Position numbers and translations under genes: made by a program. This document shows positions 1 to 10,600 of a stretch of 64,000 nt of DNA, in pieces; the first letter of the stretch is position 1; each line of letters begins with the position of its first letter. The notes beneath the pieces are model-generated. The model made no database searches and was not told where the DNA came from. It saw only the letters and a program-made list of their open reading frames with translations. Where the stretch lies: positions 62,001-126,000 of the forward strand of contig NW_008806280.1 of NCBI RefSeq assembly GCF_000400465.1, read 5' to 3'. The DNA comes from Wallemia ichthyophaga EXF-994 (Eukaryota; Basidiomycota; Wallemiomycetes; Wallemiales; Wallemiaceae).

Positions 1-126
1 ATTTTAATCCTTTAAAGGAAAACCCTCAAATCCCCTGAGATTCGTCTAAAAATTAAATTTCTAAATTCAGAAATTAACCGTCATAAGCTTATCTTTCCAA
101 CGACGACGGCGAGAAGAACTACGAAG

Positions 127-3100
127 ATGGATGATGACCATCCAATTCCACAGGCAGTATCAAATTTGAGGGATACGAATAAACGGTCTTCATCACAGCC
201 TAGCAGCAGATCAGTCACTTTCTCAATTCGAGATAATGACGTTAATAATGTTGATAACGATAACGCTGTGGCAGATACAGACACTGAGGATGATTATGAT
301 GATAATCACAGATACAGGCGCAGTCTCCGTTTCGAGGATGACCTTGATACAGGCGATGTTAATCACAATGATACCCCGGATCAGGACGACGCTTGCATGG
401 GAAATCCGGAGAAAGTAAACGCTGATCTTGAAACGCAAGCAAAGGACACAGAACACGCGGAACCGCCACAACCACCATCACCTCGACAACCTAAATGGCA
501 CAAATTCATTCAATGGAAGTACATTCGCTGGTTATATACAAATCACTCTTGGCATCACTTCAGACCTGTCATTAGAGCAAGTTTGGCTGCATGGCTTGGT
601 CTTCTCCTTTTCCTCATTCAACCCGTCTTAGTCTTGATGGGCCAGGCTGCTTTCTATATCCTCGTTTGTGGTTTCTTGGCATCTCCACGTGATGCTATTT
701 TACCAGACATTGAGCGTCAGATCATAAACCTAGTCTTTGTGTGCGCAGCCTGGGCTTGGTCAATAATCGGCCTTTCGATCGGTTTTGCAGGACGAGACGA
801 AGCTCAGAACGAAGCTACAATGTCAGCCGTCCTTGAAGAAGCAAGCGCGATGAATAATTCTGATCTACAGCTATACATTCAACAGCAAGCTGTGGAAGGC
901 CGGTTCATCCAAGCATCAACATCAGTCACAGCGGCCATCTTCCTTGCCTTCGGAAGTGGATTTTTCCTCTATCTTAAATCTAAACTATCACCACCACGCT
1001 ATGGAGTAGCCTGTGTGTTTTCGACAATCTGTCTGATCGTATCGTTGACACAAGGTCATACCGCTTACTCCCCCAATTACAAGATAGGATCGTATTTCGC
1101 TCTCCCTCTAGCATTACAGTCAGCAATCAATATTCTTTGCTCTATGTTCGTGCTACCTGTCACTGTCAACCACCAATTCTTGCTTGGATTACAGGCGGTA
1201 CTCCAACCGCTACAAAAGTTTACTCACGCAGAAACTGATTTGTTGGGCATTCCTGTCACGTCCGAGGATTGGATAGAAAGGGTAAGGTATCTCAAGACGC
1301 TCAACTCCCAATCCGTTCAAGCAATGATAGCGGTGCGTAGCAAGGACGCTCACGTCTTCCGTGAATACAGCTTCGGATTGTTGAGAGGCAGGGATTGTCA
1401 TGAGTTGTTGGAATTGATACGAAATGTCCACCTGCGTAGTGGTGGGTTTATCACTTTTAGCGAAGCTTTGTTGGTCGCGTTTCACAACAAACACATCTTA
1501 CAAGAAGCTGTAACACTAGCTGAGCCTGAAGATGTAGCGCAGAGTGCGGCATCTATTTACAGCCCCTCGAGAAACCCATCTCCCTTCTCATCTCAGCAAA
1601 ACACACCTAGGAGCTCAGTCGCTCTGTCGAGATACGATACTGGTGACTCGAGGGATGTTGACAGTCATCATTCAGCTTTGCACATCTTTGGTTCGCATAG
1701 TATAGGTACTCTCACAGAACTGCTGCACAAGTCGAAGAGGAAACATGTTGCACCAATTGGTGTCTTTGAATCCCAGAGATACATGGCGCTTGAGGAGCGT
1801 ATGAAATTCACTGATCAGGAGTTCGTGAGGGCACATTTTGCAATAGTCAGTGAACATTCGAGAGATCTTAACGATACCACGGCTGTTACTCTAGCACACG
1901 TCCAGAAGCAAATCGAGAGGGTTGATCGTGTTAGACTAGGATCGTGGCTTTTTCGTCGGCACGATTCTCCAGGCGAGGGTAACGCGATTATTGAGAATAT
2001 GGAGATTTGCGATAATCTCCGCCGCGCTATCACCAAATTCAAGACTGAGGATAGACTAGCAGTACTGAGAAACTACTCTCAGTTCTTCGATGGCTCGCAG
2101 CCACGCGCAAAAATACCTTACAGAGCTTTGTTTTGGAGCTTCAATTATCAGTACTACCTCCTCGGTTTCTCAGGTGCACTCCTAGAACTTGCCGAAAAAA
2201 TGTCCAATCTCGAAGCTAAGCGAAAAAAGCCTAGACTATGGATTCCTGAAGTGCATCTCTTTGGCTGGTTTGCTAGTAGCACCGAAAAGCATGGCGAAGA
2301 GGAAGAAGACGATGACGATCCCGAGCACATGGCAGATGTAATGGAAGTATACCCTCAATCGAGAGATCCCGACGTTCTAGCACCTTCGAATGTTTTTGAA
2401 AGATTTGGGTGGGTGTTTGTTTGATGCTAAGCTGATATATACTGAACGGACACCTTAAGATCAGTGTTATGGAAATTGTGGATGTTTGTTATGTCCAAAC
2501 AGTCTTTGTTTGCGCTCAAAACTGCGCTTCTGGTTGCCCTCGTTACGCTGCCTGCCTTCCTGAAAACCTCGGCAGGGTTTTACTATTACGAACGGGGATT
2601 ATGGGTCGCAATTATGGCCAATTTGACACACAGTCAACACCGAGTGAGTATTTGAGAGTTTTCACTTAGTTATAATGTCTGACGATTGGGTACAAAGGGT
2701 GATACTCTCTTCAATTGGTTCACGCGTCTGGTGTACTCTGTAGTCGGTATTTTCAGTGGTCTGCTGATATGGTAGGTAGTTGTTTGTTCATTTCTCAGTT
2801 GTTGACAAAGTGTAATTTTCTCATTAGGACAATAGCAGCTCAAAAAGGAACAGGTAATCCATACGCTGTCGGCGCGACGTGCGCAGTAGCATTCCCGATT
2901 ATGTTCTACATAGTCATGTATTTCCCCGGTACGAATGTAGGATTGATGGTGTTAATGGTTTCTGTAGCTATGGTTTTGGGCTATAGCTGGCAAGACGCAC
3001 ACAATCCATCGCTTGTGAATGTCGGATGGGGATGGGATCTAGCTTGGAAGAGACTTGTTTTGGTAATCATTGGCGTTACAGCTGCATTCGTTTTCGCATA

Positions 3101-3755
3101 CGTTCCACCAGTCTCCAGTGCCAAGAGACACCAGCGGTATATATACTCGCGCACAATAACAACAACAGCCAATAGCTGGTGTGCTATTGTTGGATATGCA
3201 CTTAACAGTCATCATAGGGATATCGATGAGCAGGCAATAACCAAAACACTTCTTGCGGTTAAGTCGAAACTTCGGAAAAGTAAAGCTAGACAGGATTTTG
3301 CAGCTTTCGAATTCAGCTTAAGGGGTAGATGGCCTAGAGCGAGGTATGAAGCATTGCTTAATGTGCAACTAGATTTAGTAGAGCTGCTGTCGCAATTCAT
3401 GGCTGTTGCGAAAGAGTTAGACCCGCTGTGGATGCAGTGCGTGATGAGTCGGAGCAGATATAACGATCATAGATTTGTGGGTGGTGATTTACAATTTGAA
3501 TCTTTAGCTGACAATGATACAATACAGGTCGGCGATGTCTTGGCTTGTTTCGAAATGTGCGCTACGAGTATCAAGACAGGAATGCCCCTTCCTCAGATAA
3601 CACCTTGTCCGTTGGTAGATCGGGGATATTCAGCAAAATTAGGATTGGATCTTGGCGAGCACGTCCCGGATGGACTACCATCGCATGTTGATTTCAATGT
3701 TTTGAAAAGCGAGGAGTATTGGGTGGGTTTGAAGTGGGAAACAAGTCTTTTCTGA
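127..3755 (+). CDS. FUSC-type multi-pass membrane transporter (putative ER transporter family)
   Basis: Predicted protein of about 1155 residues from four exons. I place introns at about 2409-2459, 2644-2697 and 2772-2827; each restores the frame. The N-terminal 120 residues are acidic and low in complexity. Two hydrophobic blocks follow: the first (residues about 150-370) has roughly six membrane segments, and a second set lies in exons 2-4 around residues 770-960, separated by a long hydrophilic stretch. This two-half layout is typical of the fungal fusaric-acid-resistance-like family (ArAE/FUSC, with DUF2421), annotated as putative ER transporters. The substrate is unknown. The family call comes from architecture and local sequence resemblance; no transport role is shown. 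The start at 127 is the first ATG of the open frame. Confidence 0.8.
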
Positions 3756-4077
3756 CAAAATCACACCAGCTTTATTGTGTCGCCTACTCGCTATCGCAGT
3801 CTATTTTGATCCGATTGGATAGACTAATGATTTACACCAAATCGCTAGTTGGTGAGCAATTCCATATTATGTTAGATGTTTAGACGGGAGGTTTAATTTA
3901 GTCTCGATAGTTGTATTTTTAAGGATTTATGTAAAGCATTGTTAATATCATCTACGTTAGATTGATTGGTTGTGTTTGAGTTTTGCTCACGTTTCATAAT
4001 TCAGACAATCAAAGAGTAAAATCACAAAAGCAGCAGTAATAGCCCAACGAAAAGGTGTATGGAAACGTTACATGAAT
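3756..4077. other. Convergent intergenic region
   Basis: This AT-rich stretch lies between two genes that end toward each other (the transporter on plus, RPS22 on minus). It presumably holds both 3' untranslated regions and polyadenylation signals. I see no open frame, RNA gene or repeat in it. Confidence 0.6.
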
Positions 4078-4749
4078 CTAGTAAACGTAACCGAGGATCT
4101 TACCACCAGTGTGCTTACGTCTGGCCTCCTCGTGGTCGACGATGCCGGAAGAGGTAGTAAGAATGATCTTACCGAATGAACGAGCTGGAAGGAGCATAGC
4201 AACCCAGTTCTCGATTTGAGAGAGTTGTACGTTGAATCTTGGGGAGATAACACCGCACTTGTTCAAACGACCGTTGAGTTGAACGACGACCTTTCCAGAA
4301 CGGTGGTCATCGACTTCTTCAAAGTCGCCAATGTAGCCTGAGAGAGATGTGAGAAGGTGAATGAGGAAGGGAGATGGTTTGATTGGTTGTTAGGCGAATG
4401 AAAAAGAGAGTGAAAAAGTGTAATGTAGACACGTTACCGTTTCCAACGTATATGGGTGGATACGCAAGAATGTCTTTGTGTCAGTGAATATATCGACGTC
4501 TTAAAGAATGAAGGCGGGAGGAGTAGCCACAACATCAAACAGTTATAACGTCGAAAAGGAAGGATGAAAAAATTCACCTGACAACCAACCAAACCATTTC
4601 GAATAAAGCAACTCACCATGCTTTTGCATGACAGACAAGAACTTGACGACGACCTTTGAGGAAGGACGGACGAGGACTTGACGCTTTCCGCGACGCTCAG
4701 CGTTGACGATGTTGTTGAGTGCATCGTTGAGGATAGAGACACGGACCAT
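4078..4749 (-). CDS. RPS22: 40S ribosomal protein S22 (uS8)
   Basis: Two coding exons (4749-4617 and 4337-4078) give 130 residues, the same length as yeast Rps22. The protein starts [14 protein letters not shown] and ends GGKILGYVY, both hallmarks of eukaryotic uS8. It is a small-subunit protein that binds the central domain of 18S rRNA. The 279-nt coding intron interrupts a glycine codon (G/GC). It is several times longer than normal introns here and contains a complementary stem and an H/ACA-like RNA (separate entries). A further 144-nt intron lies in the 5' leader (4755-4898). The gene is head to head with RPS17, so the two probably share a promoter. Confidence 0.96.
4374..4597 (-). other. 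17-bp intronic stem closing most of the RPS22 coding intron
   Basis: Arms at 4581-4597 and 4374-4390 are complementary over 17 pairs with one G-U wobble in the minus-strand RNA. The 5' arm begins 20 nt inside the donor and the 3' arm abuts the CTAAC branch site. Pairing would fold away about 190 nt and bring donor and branch together. The H/ACA-like RNA lies wholly within the loop. Confidence 0.75.
4421..4556 (-). ncRNA. Candidate intronic H/ACA box snoRNA (snR44-like position)
   Basis: The sequence lies inside the RPS22 coding intron, on the sense strand of the host gene. Read on the minus strand it has a first hairpin closed by TCGACGT/ACGTCGA (4554-4548 with 4499-4493). An ANANNA hinge box, ACACAA, follows at 4481-4476. 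A second hairpin is closed by AGACA/TGTCT, with an inner CGTAT/ATACG stem. The triplet ACA at 4426-4424 comes three bases before the inferred 3' end. This hairpin-hinge-hairpin-ACA order is the H/ACA snoRNA plan. In S. cerevisiae an intron of RPS22B hosts the H/ACA snoRNA snR44, so the host gene also fits. I have not matched the guide pockets to rRNA, so target and identity stay open. Confidence 0.55.
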
Positions 4750-4754
4750 TTTGT

Positions 4755-4898
4755 CTGATGATGGCTAGAGTCAGTAAAGTGGCTTAACCCGACGAGGTAC
4801 ACTATCAACATGCAATTGACACTCTAGTGTTCTGTCGGGTTTGAAGGGTAATTCACACCAGCCACTAGAGTGTGTTGCATATTTCCATTACTACTAAC
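4755..4898 (-). other. RPS22: 5' leader intron of RPS22 with internal 11-bp hairpin
   Basis: On the minus strand a GTTAGT donor at 4898, a TACTGAC branch site at 4776-4770 and an AG at 4756-4755 define a 144-nt intron, five bases upstream of the RPS22 ATG. Within it, ACACTCTAGTG (4873-4863) pairs perfectly with CACTAGAGTGT (4829-4819) across a 33-nt loop. The splice signals are clear, but no transcript data are available to prove use. Confidence 0.6.
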
Positions 4899-5039
4899 CT
4901 TGTGAGCGTGGGCTGGGAGCGTTAAGAGAAGCCTCGAATATTTTCTTATTTTGAGATTTCGCGCATCTCACAAAATTTAAAAAATGGGCGAGGCGGATAT
5001 CGAAATTGAGGAAAAATCGAAAGCTTTGAGTTAACCAAG
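4899..5039. promoter_or_regulatory. Shared divergent promoter of RPS22 and RPS17
   Basis: Only about 140 bp lie between the RPS22 leader-intron donor and the RPS17 ATG, and no other gene fits there. The two genes encode 40S proteins needed in equal amounts, so a bidirectional promoter is the simplest reading. I could not name a specific factor site with confidence. Confidence 0.55.
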
Positions 5040-5695
5040 ATGGTGAGGAGAGGAAAATAGGTAGATTTGGCTGGTATTTGCAGGGAATGTGGAGGCTAGT
5101 AATATTCAAGGGTGTGGCTAGTAATTAAGCTAGTACATATTCCAGTTCAAACAATTCTTCTTCACAACGACTCAACCAGCCAAATCACCTGTACGCAATT
5201 ACTGGCACTAACACACAACTCTCCAGGGTCGCGTCCGTACAAAGACAGTCAAGCGCGCTTCTCGCGTTCTCATTGAGAAGTACTACCCAAGACTTACGCT
5301 TGACTTCCACACCAACAAGAGGATCTCTGACAGTGTAGGTAGCTTATAGATTGTGAATAACCCTCTTATTCGTTGTACAGGTCGCTGTCATTCCCTCAAA
5401 GAGACTGCGCAACAAAATTGCTGGATTCACCACCCACCTCATGAAGAGAATCCAGAAGGGTCCTGTCCGTGGTATCTCATTCAAGCTCCAAGAGGAAGAA
5501 CGTGAGCGTAAGGATCAATACGTTCCAGACGTCTCTGCTCTCGACACCACCGAGAACCCTCTCGAAGTCGACCCAGACACCAAGGACCTCATCAAGTCTC
5601 TCGGCTTCGACTCGCTCCCTGTCAACGTCGCCGCTGTCTCCTCTTACCAAGGCCCTGAGCGTCGTCAACGTCGTGCTGTTCCAGGTGCTGCTTAA
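5040..5695 (+). CDS. RPS17: 40S ribosomal protein S17 (eS17)
   Basis: Three exons: 5040-5042 (the ATG alone), 5227-5334 and 5381-5695. They give a 141-residue protein beginning [14 protein letters not shown] and containing the conserved block [20 protein letters not shown]. Having the first intron straight after the ATG is also known in yeast RPS17 genes. The first intron is 184 nt and carries a 12-bp complementary stem (separate entry). The second is 46 nt, normal for this genome. The protein sits at the head of the 40S subunit. Expression is probably coupled to divergent RPS22. Confidence 0.96.
5064..5186 (+). other. RPS17: 12-bp complementary stem in RPS17 intron 1
   Basis: GATTTGGCTGGT at 5064-5075 pairs perfectly with ACCAGCCAAATC at 5175-5186. 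The left arm starts 21 nt after the donor. The right arm ends about 20 nt before the CACTAAC branch site. Folding would bring donor and branch closer. The yeast RPS17B (RP51B) intron is a classic case where such pairing promotes splicing. Confidence 0.75.
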
Positions 5696-5771
5696 ATTCG
5701 GTTTGAGTTTGAGTTTTGAATGTAATCATGTTTTATATGTACACGCATAAACTCCAAAACAGTGTTTGCTA

Positions 5772-6076
5772 TTAGCTTGTTTTTACCTGCTTCTCTAAAC
5801 TTGATATCCTCGCTTTGAGGTTGTTGATGTGGGTTATCTGCAGTAATTTGAGTACTTACATGCCACAAATTCTCCACCCCCACCTACCGTATCATCCAGC
5901 ACCGTCAGCTTGAAATCACTCGGCTTAGATTTATCGTTGTTGGTATCGTTGCTGACGAGCTGTCGCAGCTCCTCGAAACGCATATTCACTCTCAACCTAC
6001 GTCTCTTCTCGAGCTCTGAATGCTGCTGCCTGCGATGTGTTTCCTTCTCCTCCTTTGTCAATTCGTACTTTGTCAT
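5772..6076 (-). CDS. Small basic helix-loop-helix transcription factor
   Basis: Two exons (6076-5888 and 5837-5772, joined across a 50-nt intron) give 84 residues that are almost entirely a bHLH domain. The basic region HSELEKRRR has the His-Glu-Arg pattern used to read CANNTG E-boxes. Helix 1 is around MRFEELRQLV. Helix 2 runs from DFKLTVLDDT across the splice and is followed by a short heptad-like LKARISSLEKQ. It should dimerise and bind DNA in the nucleus. A protein this small could be an Ino4-like heterodimer partner, but I cannot assign an orthologue. A CACGTG site lies 65 bp upstream of its ATG. Confidence 0.75.
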
Positions 6077-6140
6077 CCACGCCTATCCGTGTCCCGTGAC
6101 AAACGTTGAAAATGTACCATGTCATTGTGTCGATGACAGG

Positions 6141-6146
6141 CACGTG
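6141..6146. promoter_or_regulatory. CACGTG E-box upstream of the bHLH gene
   Basis: A perfect CACGTG palindrome sits 65 bp upstream of the bHLH start codon and just beyond the F-box gene stop at 6233. It is the sequence a His-Glu-Arg type bHLH would be expected to bind. Self-regulation is an inference. Confidence 0.4.
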
Positions 6147-6232
6147 AGCGGCGTGGGCGGTTTGAGCGGTTTAAGCGGTAGTGAAATGTGCTATAGAAAC
6201 AGTGTATATACATTATAAAATATCCGTGAATA

Positions 6233-7743
6233 TTACACAAACAACCCCGCATTAGCAACACCTACCGAGAAATCCACCACCATTATCCGCTTGTCATGTG
6301 AAGCTGTGACGATTCTCCTACTATCAAAAGCGAGGTCAAATATGAGAGAGGAGTGATGATTGACCGTGTTAGTGTATTGAATATCGCCGTCGACCTTATT
6401 AAGATTCCACACCTTAACGCAGCGATCGTAGCTGCCACTAACAATGATACGACGTGCGCTATCGATCTGCAGCGACCTCACCAACCCAGCGTGACCGACG
6501 AGGTTACACAGGTGAGTTCCATCAGTAAGCGATAGCTGTATGGTATTATCAGAAGAACCCGACGCAATGACCTCATTGTCAACATCTATACAAGCAATAC
6601 CTCTACTATGCGTATTCTCAATCCGTCTCACCAACCTACCCTCATCGAGATTCCAGACATTGATAGCCTTATCGCCCCCCGCACTAGCGAGGACGTTAGA
6701 TTTGGTGATCGAGAGGCTGTTGACGGGCGACGAGTGTGCGTGATCGAGTTGGTAGAGCAAAGTGAGGCTCTTACGTGAGTAGACACAAATACTTGAGTCT
6801 TTACTACACGAAGCGATGAAATGGTTGTTGAAGTCTACATCGAGGACTCCCGCCGTGTGGTGTGAGAGTGTACGCGCTACTTTCGCCCGCCCTAGCGTAC
6901 GTCCACTGCCCAGCTTCCATACATGTACCACCCCATCAGAGCCGGCGGACACTCCAAACGTTTTGCAGAACTTGAGACTTATCACTGAACCGTCGTGCGC
7001 ATCAGAGTACGTCGCAAGCAGTCGCAGCGTCTGCATGTCCCAGATACGTATCGATCTGTCGCGCGAACCTGACAGAATCTTCTCGTCGTCGAACGCTACT
7101 GTGTACACCTGTGTGGTTGTCAATTCACACCTGCTGACACTGCCTACTGCCTTCAACCCACGCTGTCTGTGTGCCCTTGGAGGAAATCAATCTTGGGATC
7201 AGCACCACCAAACCACCTGCGCTCTAATTGCATCCTGCATTTGAACAACTCGTACCAGTCGAGTGAGGTTGGTTTGAAAGAGAGTGGAGTGAGTGGTGTG
7301 GATGGCGTGTGTGGTGTGTGTGGTGTGTGCACTGTGTGTGCTGGTGAATCAGTTATTGATAGTGGAGTGAATTGAGTGTTTTTGTTTATTCCACTCGCAA
7401 ATGCACTTCTGTTAACGCTATTTGATCTGCTTAATCCACTTGACCTAGATAAACTACCCACTGAGCTCGATCGAGAGAGTGTAGGTGGTGTGTATGCAGG
7501 TGTAGGCGGCGGTGTATCCTTCACTTGATCAGAAAGCTCCCAACCAAATCTGTAGAACAAGTCGCGGTATATGAGATTATCACTGGCTACATCATTCCAC
7601 GATTTACAAACTAATTGGCAGTTGAGAATGTCCTCAAGGTTTATGTGTACCAGTATGTATATTGATATTTCTAGTGGCAATTCACTTATTATATCCTTGT
7701 GTACTCCAGGTATTATAGCCGACAAAATATCCATAAACTTCAT
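6233..7743 (-). CDS. F-box/WD40 protein (SCF ubiquitin ligase substrate receptor)
   Basis: Two exons (7743-7162 and 7108-6233, 53-nt intron) encode about 485 residues. An F-box lies at residues about 15-60 (ELPLEISIYILVHINLEDIL, then CKSWNDVA) and would bind Skp1. A Ser/Pro/Thr-rich linker with HTP repeats follows. Seven WD repeats then form a propeller, each ending in motifs such as SGSRDRSIRIWD. The intron falls inside the first repeat (GHTDS/VYTVAF). The layout matches the Cdc4/Met30/Pof1 group, which recruits phosphorylated proteins to SCF. I cannot choose between those orthologues. The start is the first true ATG in frame. Confidence 0.88.
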
Positions 7744-7865
7744 CGTCAAGATGAGAATGGCTGTGATAATTACGATATAAAATTGCTATTGCATATGAAT
7801 AGAGCCGTGATAATTAGAATGAACGGTGGTAATTATATGATAATACAAGTGTCTAGAAGATTCAT

Positions 7866-8603
7866 TTATAATACATTGCTGCTCTTTTTAGCGTGCAAAT
7901 TATTTGTCGCCTGGCTAATTAGATTATTCTGGCTGCTATGAGGCGATTGGATTGGTGTTTGTAGTGGTGTTGAGCTTGTTGAGGATGTGGCTGGTGATAG
8001 TGCAGGTGTATTACTGCTACCATAGTTGAGTCTATTAAGTTTGCTTGATAATATACTTGGTGAAGAAGGTAATACTTCAGCTTCCACGCTTCTCTTCCTC
8101 CAGATATTGAATACCTTTGTGAACTTGACTATCTCTTGGGTTGTAACACGCACGTCGCAGCTGAGATATCCAAACAACTCTCTCTCCACTGCATTGACCT
8201 CCCTCTGTGAAAATATCTGTTGAGATGCTATGTACCAGCTTTGATTTGTGAATGAATCGTCGTTGAACATTTTGTTCGTGATCATGATAGCTGCTAACCA
8301 TAGCCTATGTCCTGAACTGCCTTTGGCGTTGGGGTACCTCGCCTTCAACCTCTGCAATAGGATCAACGCTGATAACGCCACCGATATATGTAACCTTGTC
8401 CTGTACAGTGCATAGTGGATGAAATCGCCGAGACTGACTATCGACTTTGATTCGGGGCATTCGAACAAACTGCTAACAAAGTTGGCTGCATCTTTTGAAA
8501 ACTCTTTTCCAGCATTGTACCTCTCCGAAGTCGAGCCAGAAACTGCAGCGGTTGAGCCATAACTAGCGGAGCAGTGTGTGTTGAAGTTATTATTTGAAAA
8601 CAT
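7866..8603 (-). CDS. Pho85-type cyclin (PCL1/PCL2-like)
   Basis: Single exon of 245 residues from the first ATG (8603). The frame stays open upstream to 8726 without an ATG, so an upstream spliced exon is possible. The cyclin-box core (residues about 25-150) includes GDFIHYALYRTRLHISVALS, LLQRLKARYP, LWLAAIMITNKMFNDDSFTN and REVNAVERELFGYLSCDVRV. These match the Pcl1/Pcl2 cyclins that activate Pho85-family kinases in G1. The C-terminal third is Ser/Pro/Thr-rich and probably regulatory. The neighbouring F-box gene is the kind that often degrades G1 cyclins, but nothing here links the two. Confidence 0.82.
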   Translation of the reverse strand: MFSNNNFNTHCSASYGSTAAVSGSTSERYNAGKEFSKDAANFVSSLFECPESKSIVSLGDFIHYALYRTRLHISVALSALILLQRLKARYPNAKGSSGHRLWLAAIMITNKMFNDDSFTNQSWYIASQQIFSQREVNAVERELFGYLSCDVRVTTQEIVKFTKVFNIWRKRSVEAEVLPSSPSILSSKLNRLNYGSSNTPALSPATSSTSSTPLQTPIQSPHSSQNNLISQATNNLHAKKSSNVL

Positions 8604-9892
8604 TTGTTGCTTTGATGGTTCGAGTTTGAGCTTTGGAATCGATTTTGACCTTACTTTAGTCACTCGGTCTCGATGAGTCGAAACTTCCCCACCAATTTGA
8701 CAGAGATTATTGTGGCTATTTTTCAAATTTTTGCTTCTAATCTGGTAAATTCGGGTGTCTGCATCTTAATTAGCTTCTCCTCTTCTCTCCCCGCTCACTC
8801 CTTGTCCTCGCCGACACATTTTCTCTGCGAAAAATTTGAAAATCTCGGAGTATTTCTCGAGGTACGTGCTAGAATGGTCTGTGATGTGACAAGCGGGGAT
8901 AATTGTGCTGAGGCGGCCATTTCAGTGCACTCAAAGCACGTGCCACCCCACACCCATTTCTCGGCCGTCTCATAAATAACCTCCGACTAATCAGCTTATC
9001 CAATATCTTACACTATGCATAAATCCGCAGTTGACAAGCGTTGTAAATAATACATTATAAATCTTATATTTTTTACATTATATCTATTAAATTTATACAC
9101 GCAGCGCTATAAACGGTGTACTCCGCAATACCATAGACCATTCTACGCGCGACAGACGCACTACGCACTTTTCGCAGTCTAGTCCAATTTAATCTAGTCT
9201 ACTTGCACAGCTGTGGAGTCTCGAGTCTCGAGCATTCGACGCGCATCTGCATCTGTCTACGTGCATTGCGGTGCTGCTCTAAAATTAATAAATTGGACCG
9301 TGGACTACCTACCACCCAAGTACCTCCCAAGTATCAACCTCATGCCACCTCTCGGCTGCATCTTCTCGCCCGCGCATGCCCTCGCATGAACCTCGCATAT
9401 GCCGAAAAGAGTCTGACGACAAGTTTCACACCCGTTCAACTCCCCGGCACCGCAGCTCTGCATGATGTGTGTAATCTGCGTGACTCATTTTGTCTGCTGA
9501 CCGTCTCGTTACGTGGCATTACATTGCATTTCTCGCCTGAAACTATCCGATTTGTGCGTCGCGCGTGTCGCATTTCGCCTATCGCCTTCGCATTTCGCAT
9601 CGCCCTTGGCCCGTCGCGTATCTACCCCGCCTCAGCTGATTTGCTTCTTCGCCTTGCGTCCCCGAGACAATCACAATCACACAATTGATAACTCGGGCAA
9701 GGCGATAATGATAGTGATGGCAAGTGGCAGGTGGCTGATGGAAATACCTGGAGCACATATGACCACGTTGATTAGAAATTAAACAGCACAAAACACAACA
9801 TGTCATTCCATATGCACTATATATATTCTCTTATTTAGCGTGTACACGCTCATCCACTCCCTCACAAAAGCTCCACCGCTCCACCTCCACAC
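8604..9892. other. Long upstream region of the cyclin gene, no supported gene
   Basis: This 1.3-kb gap is long for this genome. It lies between the cyclin start and the profilin stop and should contain the cyclin promoter and 5' leader. Features seen: a CACGTG at 8938-8943; an AT-rich block around 9030-9100; and a block at about 9555-9610 with repeated CGCATTTCGC-like words. A 161-codon plus-strand frame at 9203-9688 has odd composition and no recognisable domain, so I do not call it a gene. Confidence 0.5.
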
Positions 9893-10433
9893 CTAGAAAT
9901 TGAGTGATCGCAGATAATCGGCAAGCTCCTCGACAACCTTAGTCGCTTCGCCTGGGAGTACAGGAGCGTCGTATTCCGTGACGAGGATCGCCTGTACAGT
10001 GCGCACGATAACGCATCCATTAGGCTGTAATTGTGTCAATGTGGGCCATGACGTTCATGACGTTGCCACGGCACACTCACCCCCTTCTTCCCATACACCT
10101 TCCCCTCGTCAGCCTGAAGAGTGAAGAATTTCTGTCCATTGAGCTTGATGCCTGAAGCCTGCGTGGCTTCAGAGTTGGAGAAAGACCCAATGATCGCTCT
10201 CTGCTCTTCCGGAGTGAGCTGGAGGTTGTGTTAGAATGTACATGCACACTAAACTCCCAGCCCCGATCGCTACTCACTTGGTAACCTGCACTTATCGCCC
10301 ATATCCCGCCGTTCACTCCCATGATCGCGGCTCTGGATACCTTTTGCGTGCCGACAAGATTTCCATCTACGTATTCTGCGCTGCTTCAGTTGGCTCATAA
10401 ACACTCCCCTTCACACTCACGCTGCCACGACAT
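9893..10433 (-). CDS. PFY1: Profilin
   Basis: Four exons give 125 residues, the usual profilin length. Exon 1 encodes only MSWQ plus one base. Exon 2 carries QYVDGNLVGTQKVSRAAIMG and ends AGYQ. Exon 3 runs from LTPEEQRAIIGSF through GIKLNGQKFFTLQAD to VYGKKG. Exon 4 carries PNGCVIVRTVQAILVTEYD and the C-terminal helix EATKVVEELADYLRSLNF. Introns are 45-60 nt. Profilin binds actin monomers, poly-proline and phosphoinositides. This is the intact member of a cluster: four further profilin-like segments follow on the same strand between 10.67 and 12.54 kb. Confidence 0.93.
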
Positions 10434-10600
10434 TTCTACTGTGGTATATGTGGTGGTTCAACCAAACGACGCACTCCAAGTGGGCCAAATGAGTCAAAAT
10501 TTACTGTAAGCACACGATAGTATTTATGGCTGCTTGTTTTGCTCTATTTGAACCCTTCTTTGTCGCACACATCGTTTTACATGTACGTCACTCACTGCCA

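Noticed and set aside
9203-9688. 161-codon plus-strand frame
   Set aside because: Cys/Arg/His-rich composition, no domain, and it overlaps repeated CGCATTTCGC-like words; more likely a chance frame in the cyclin upstream region.
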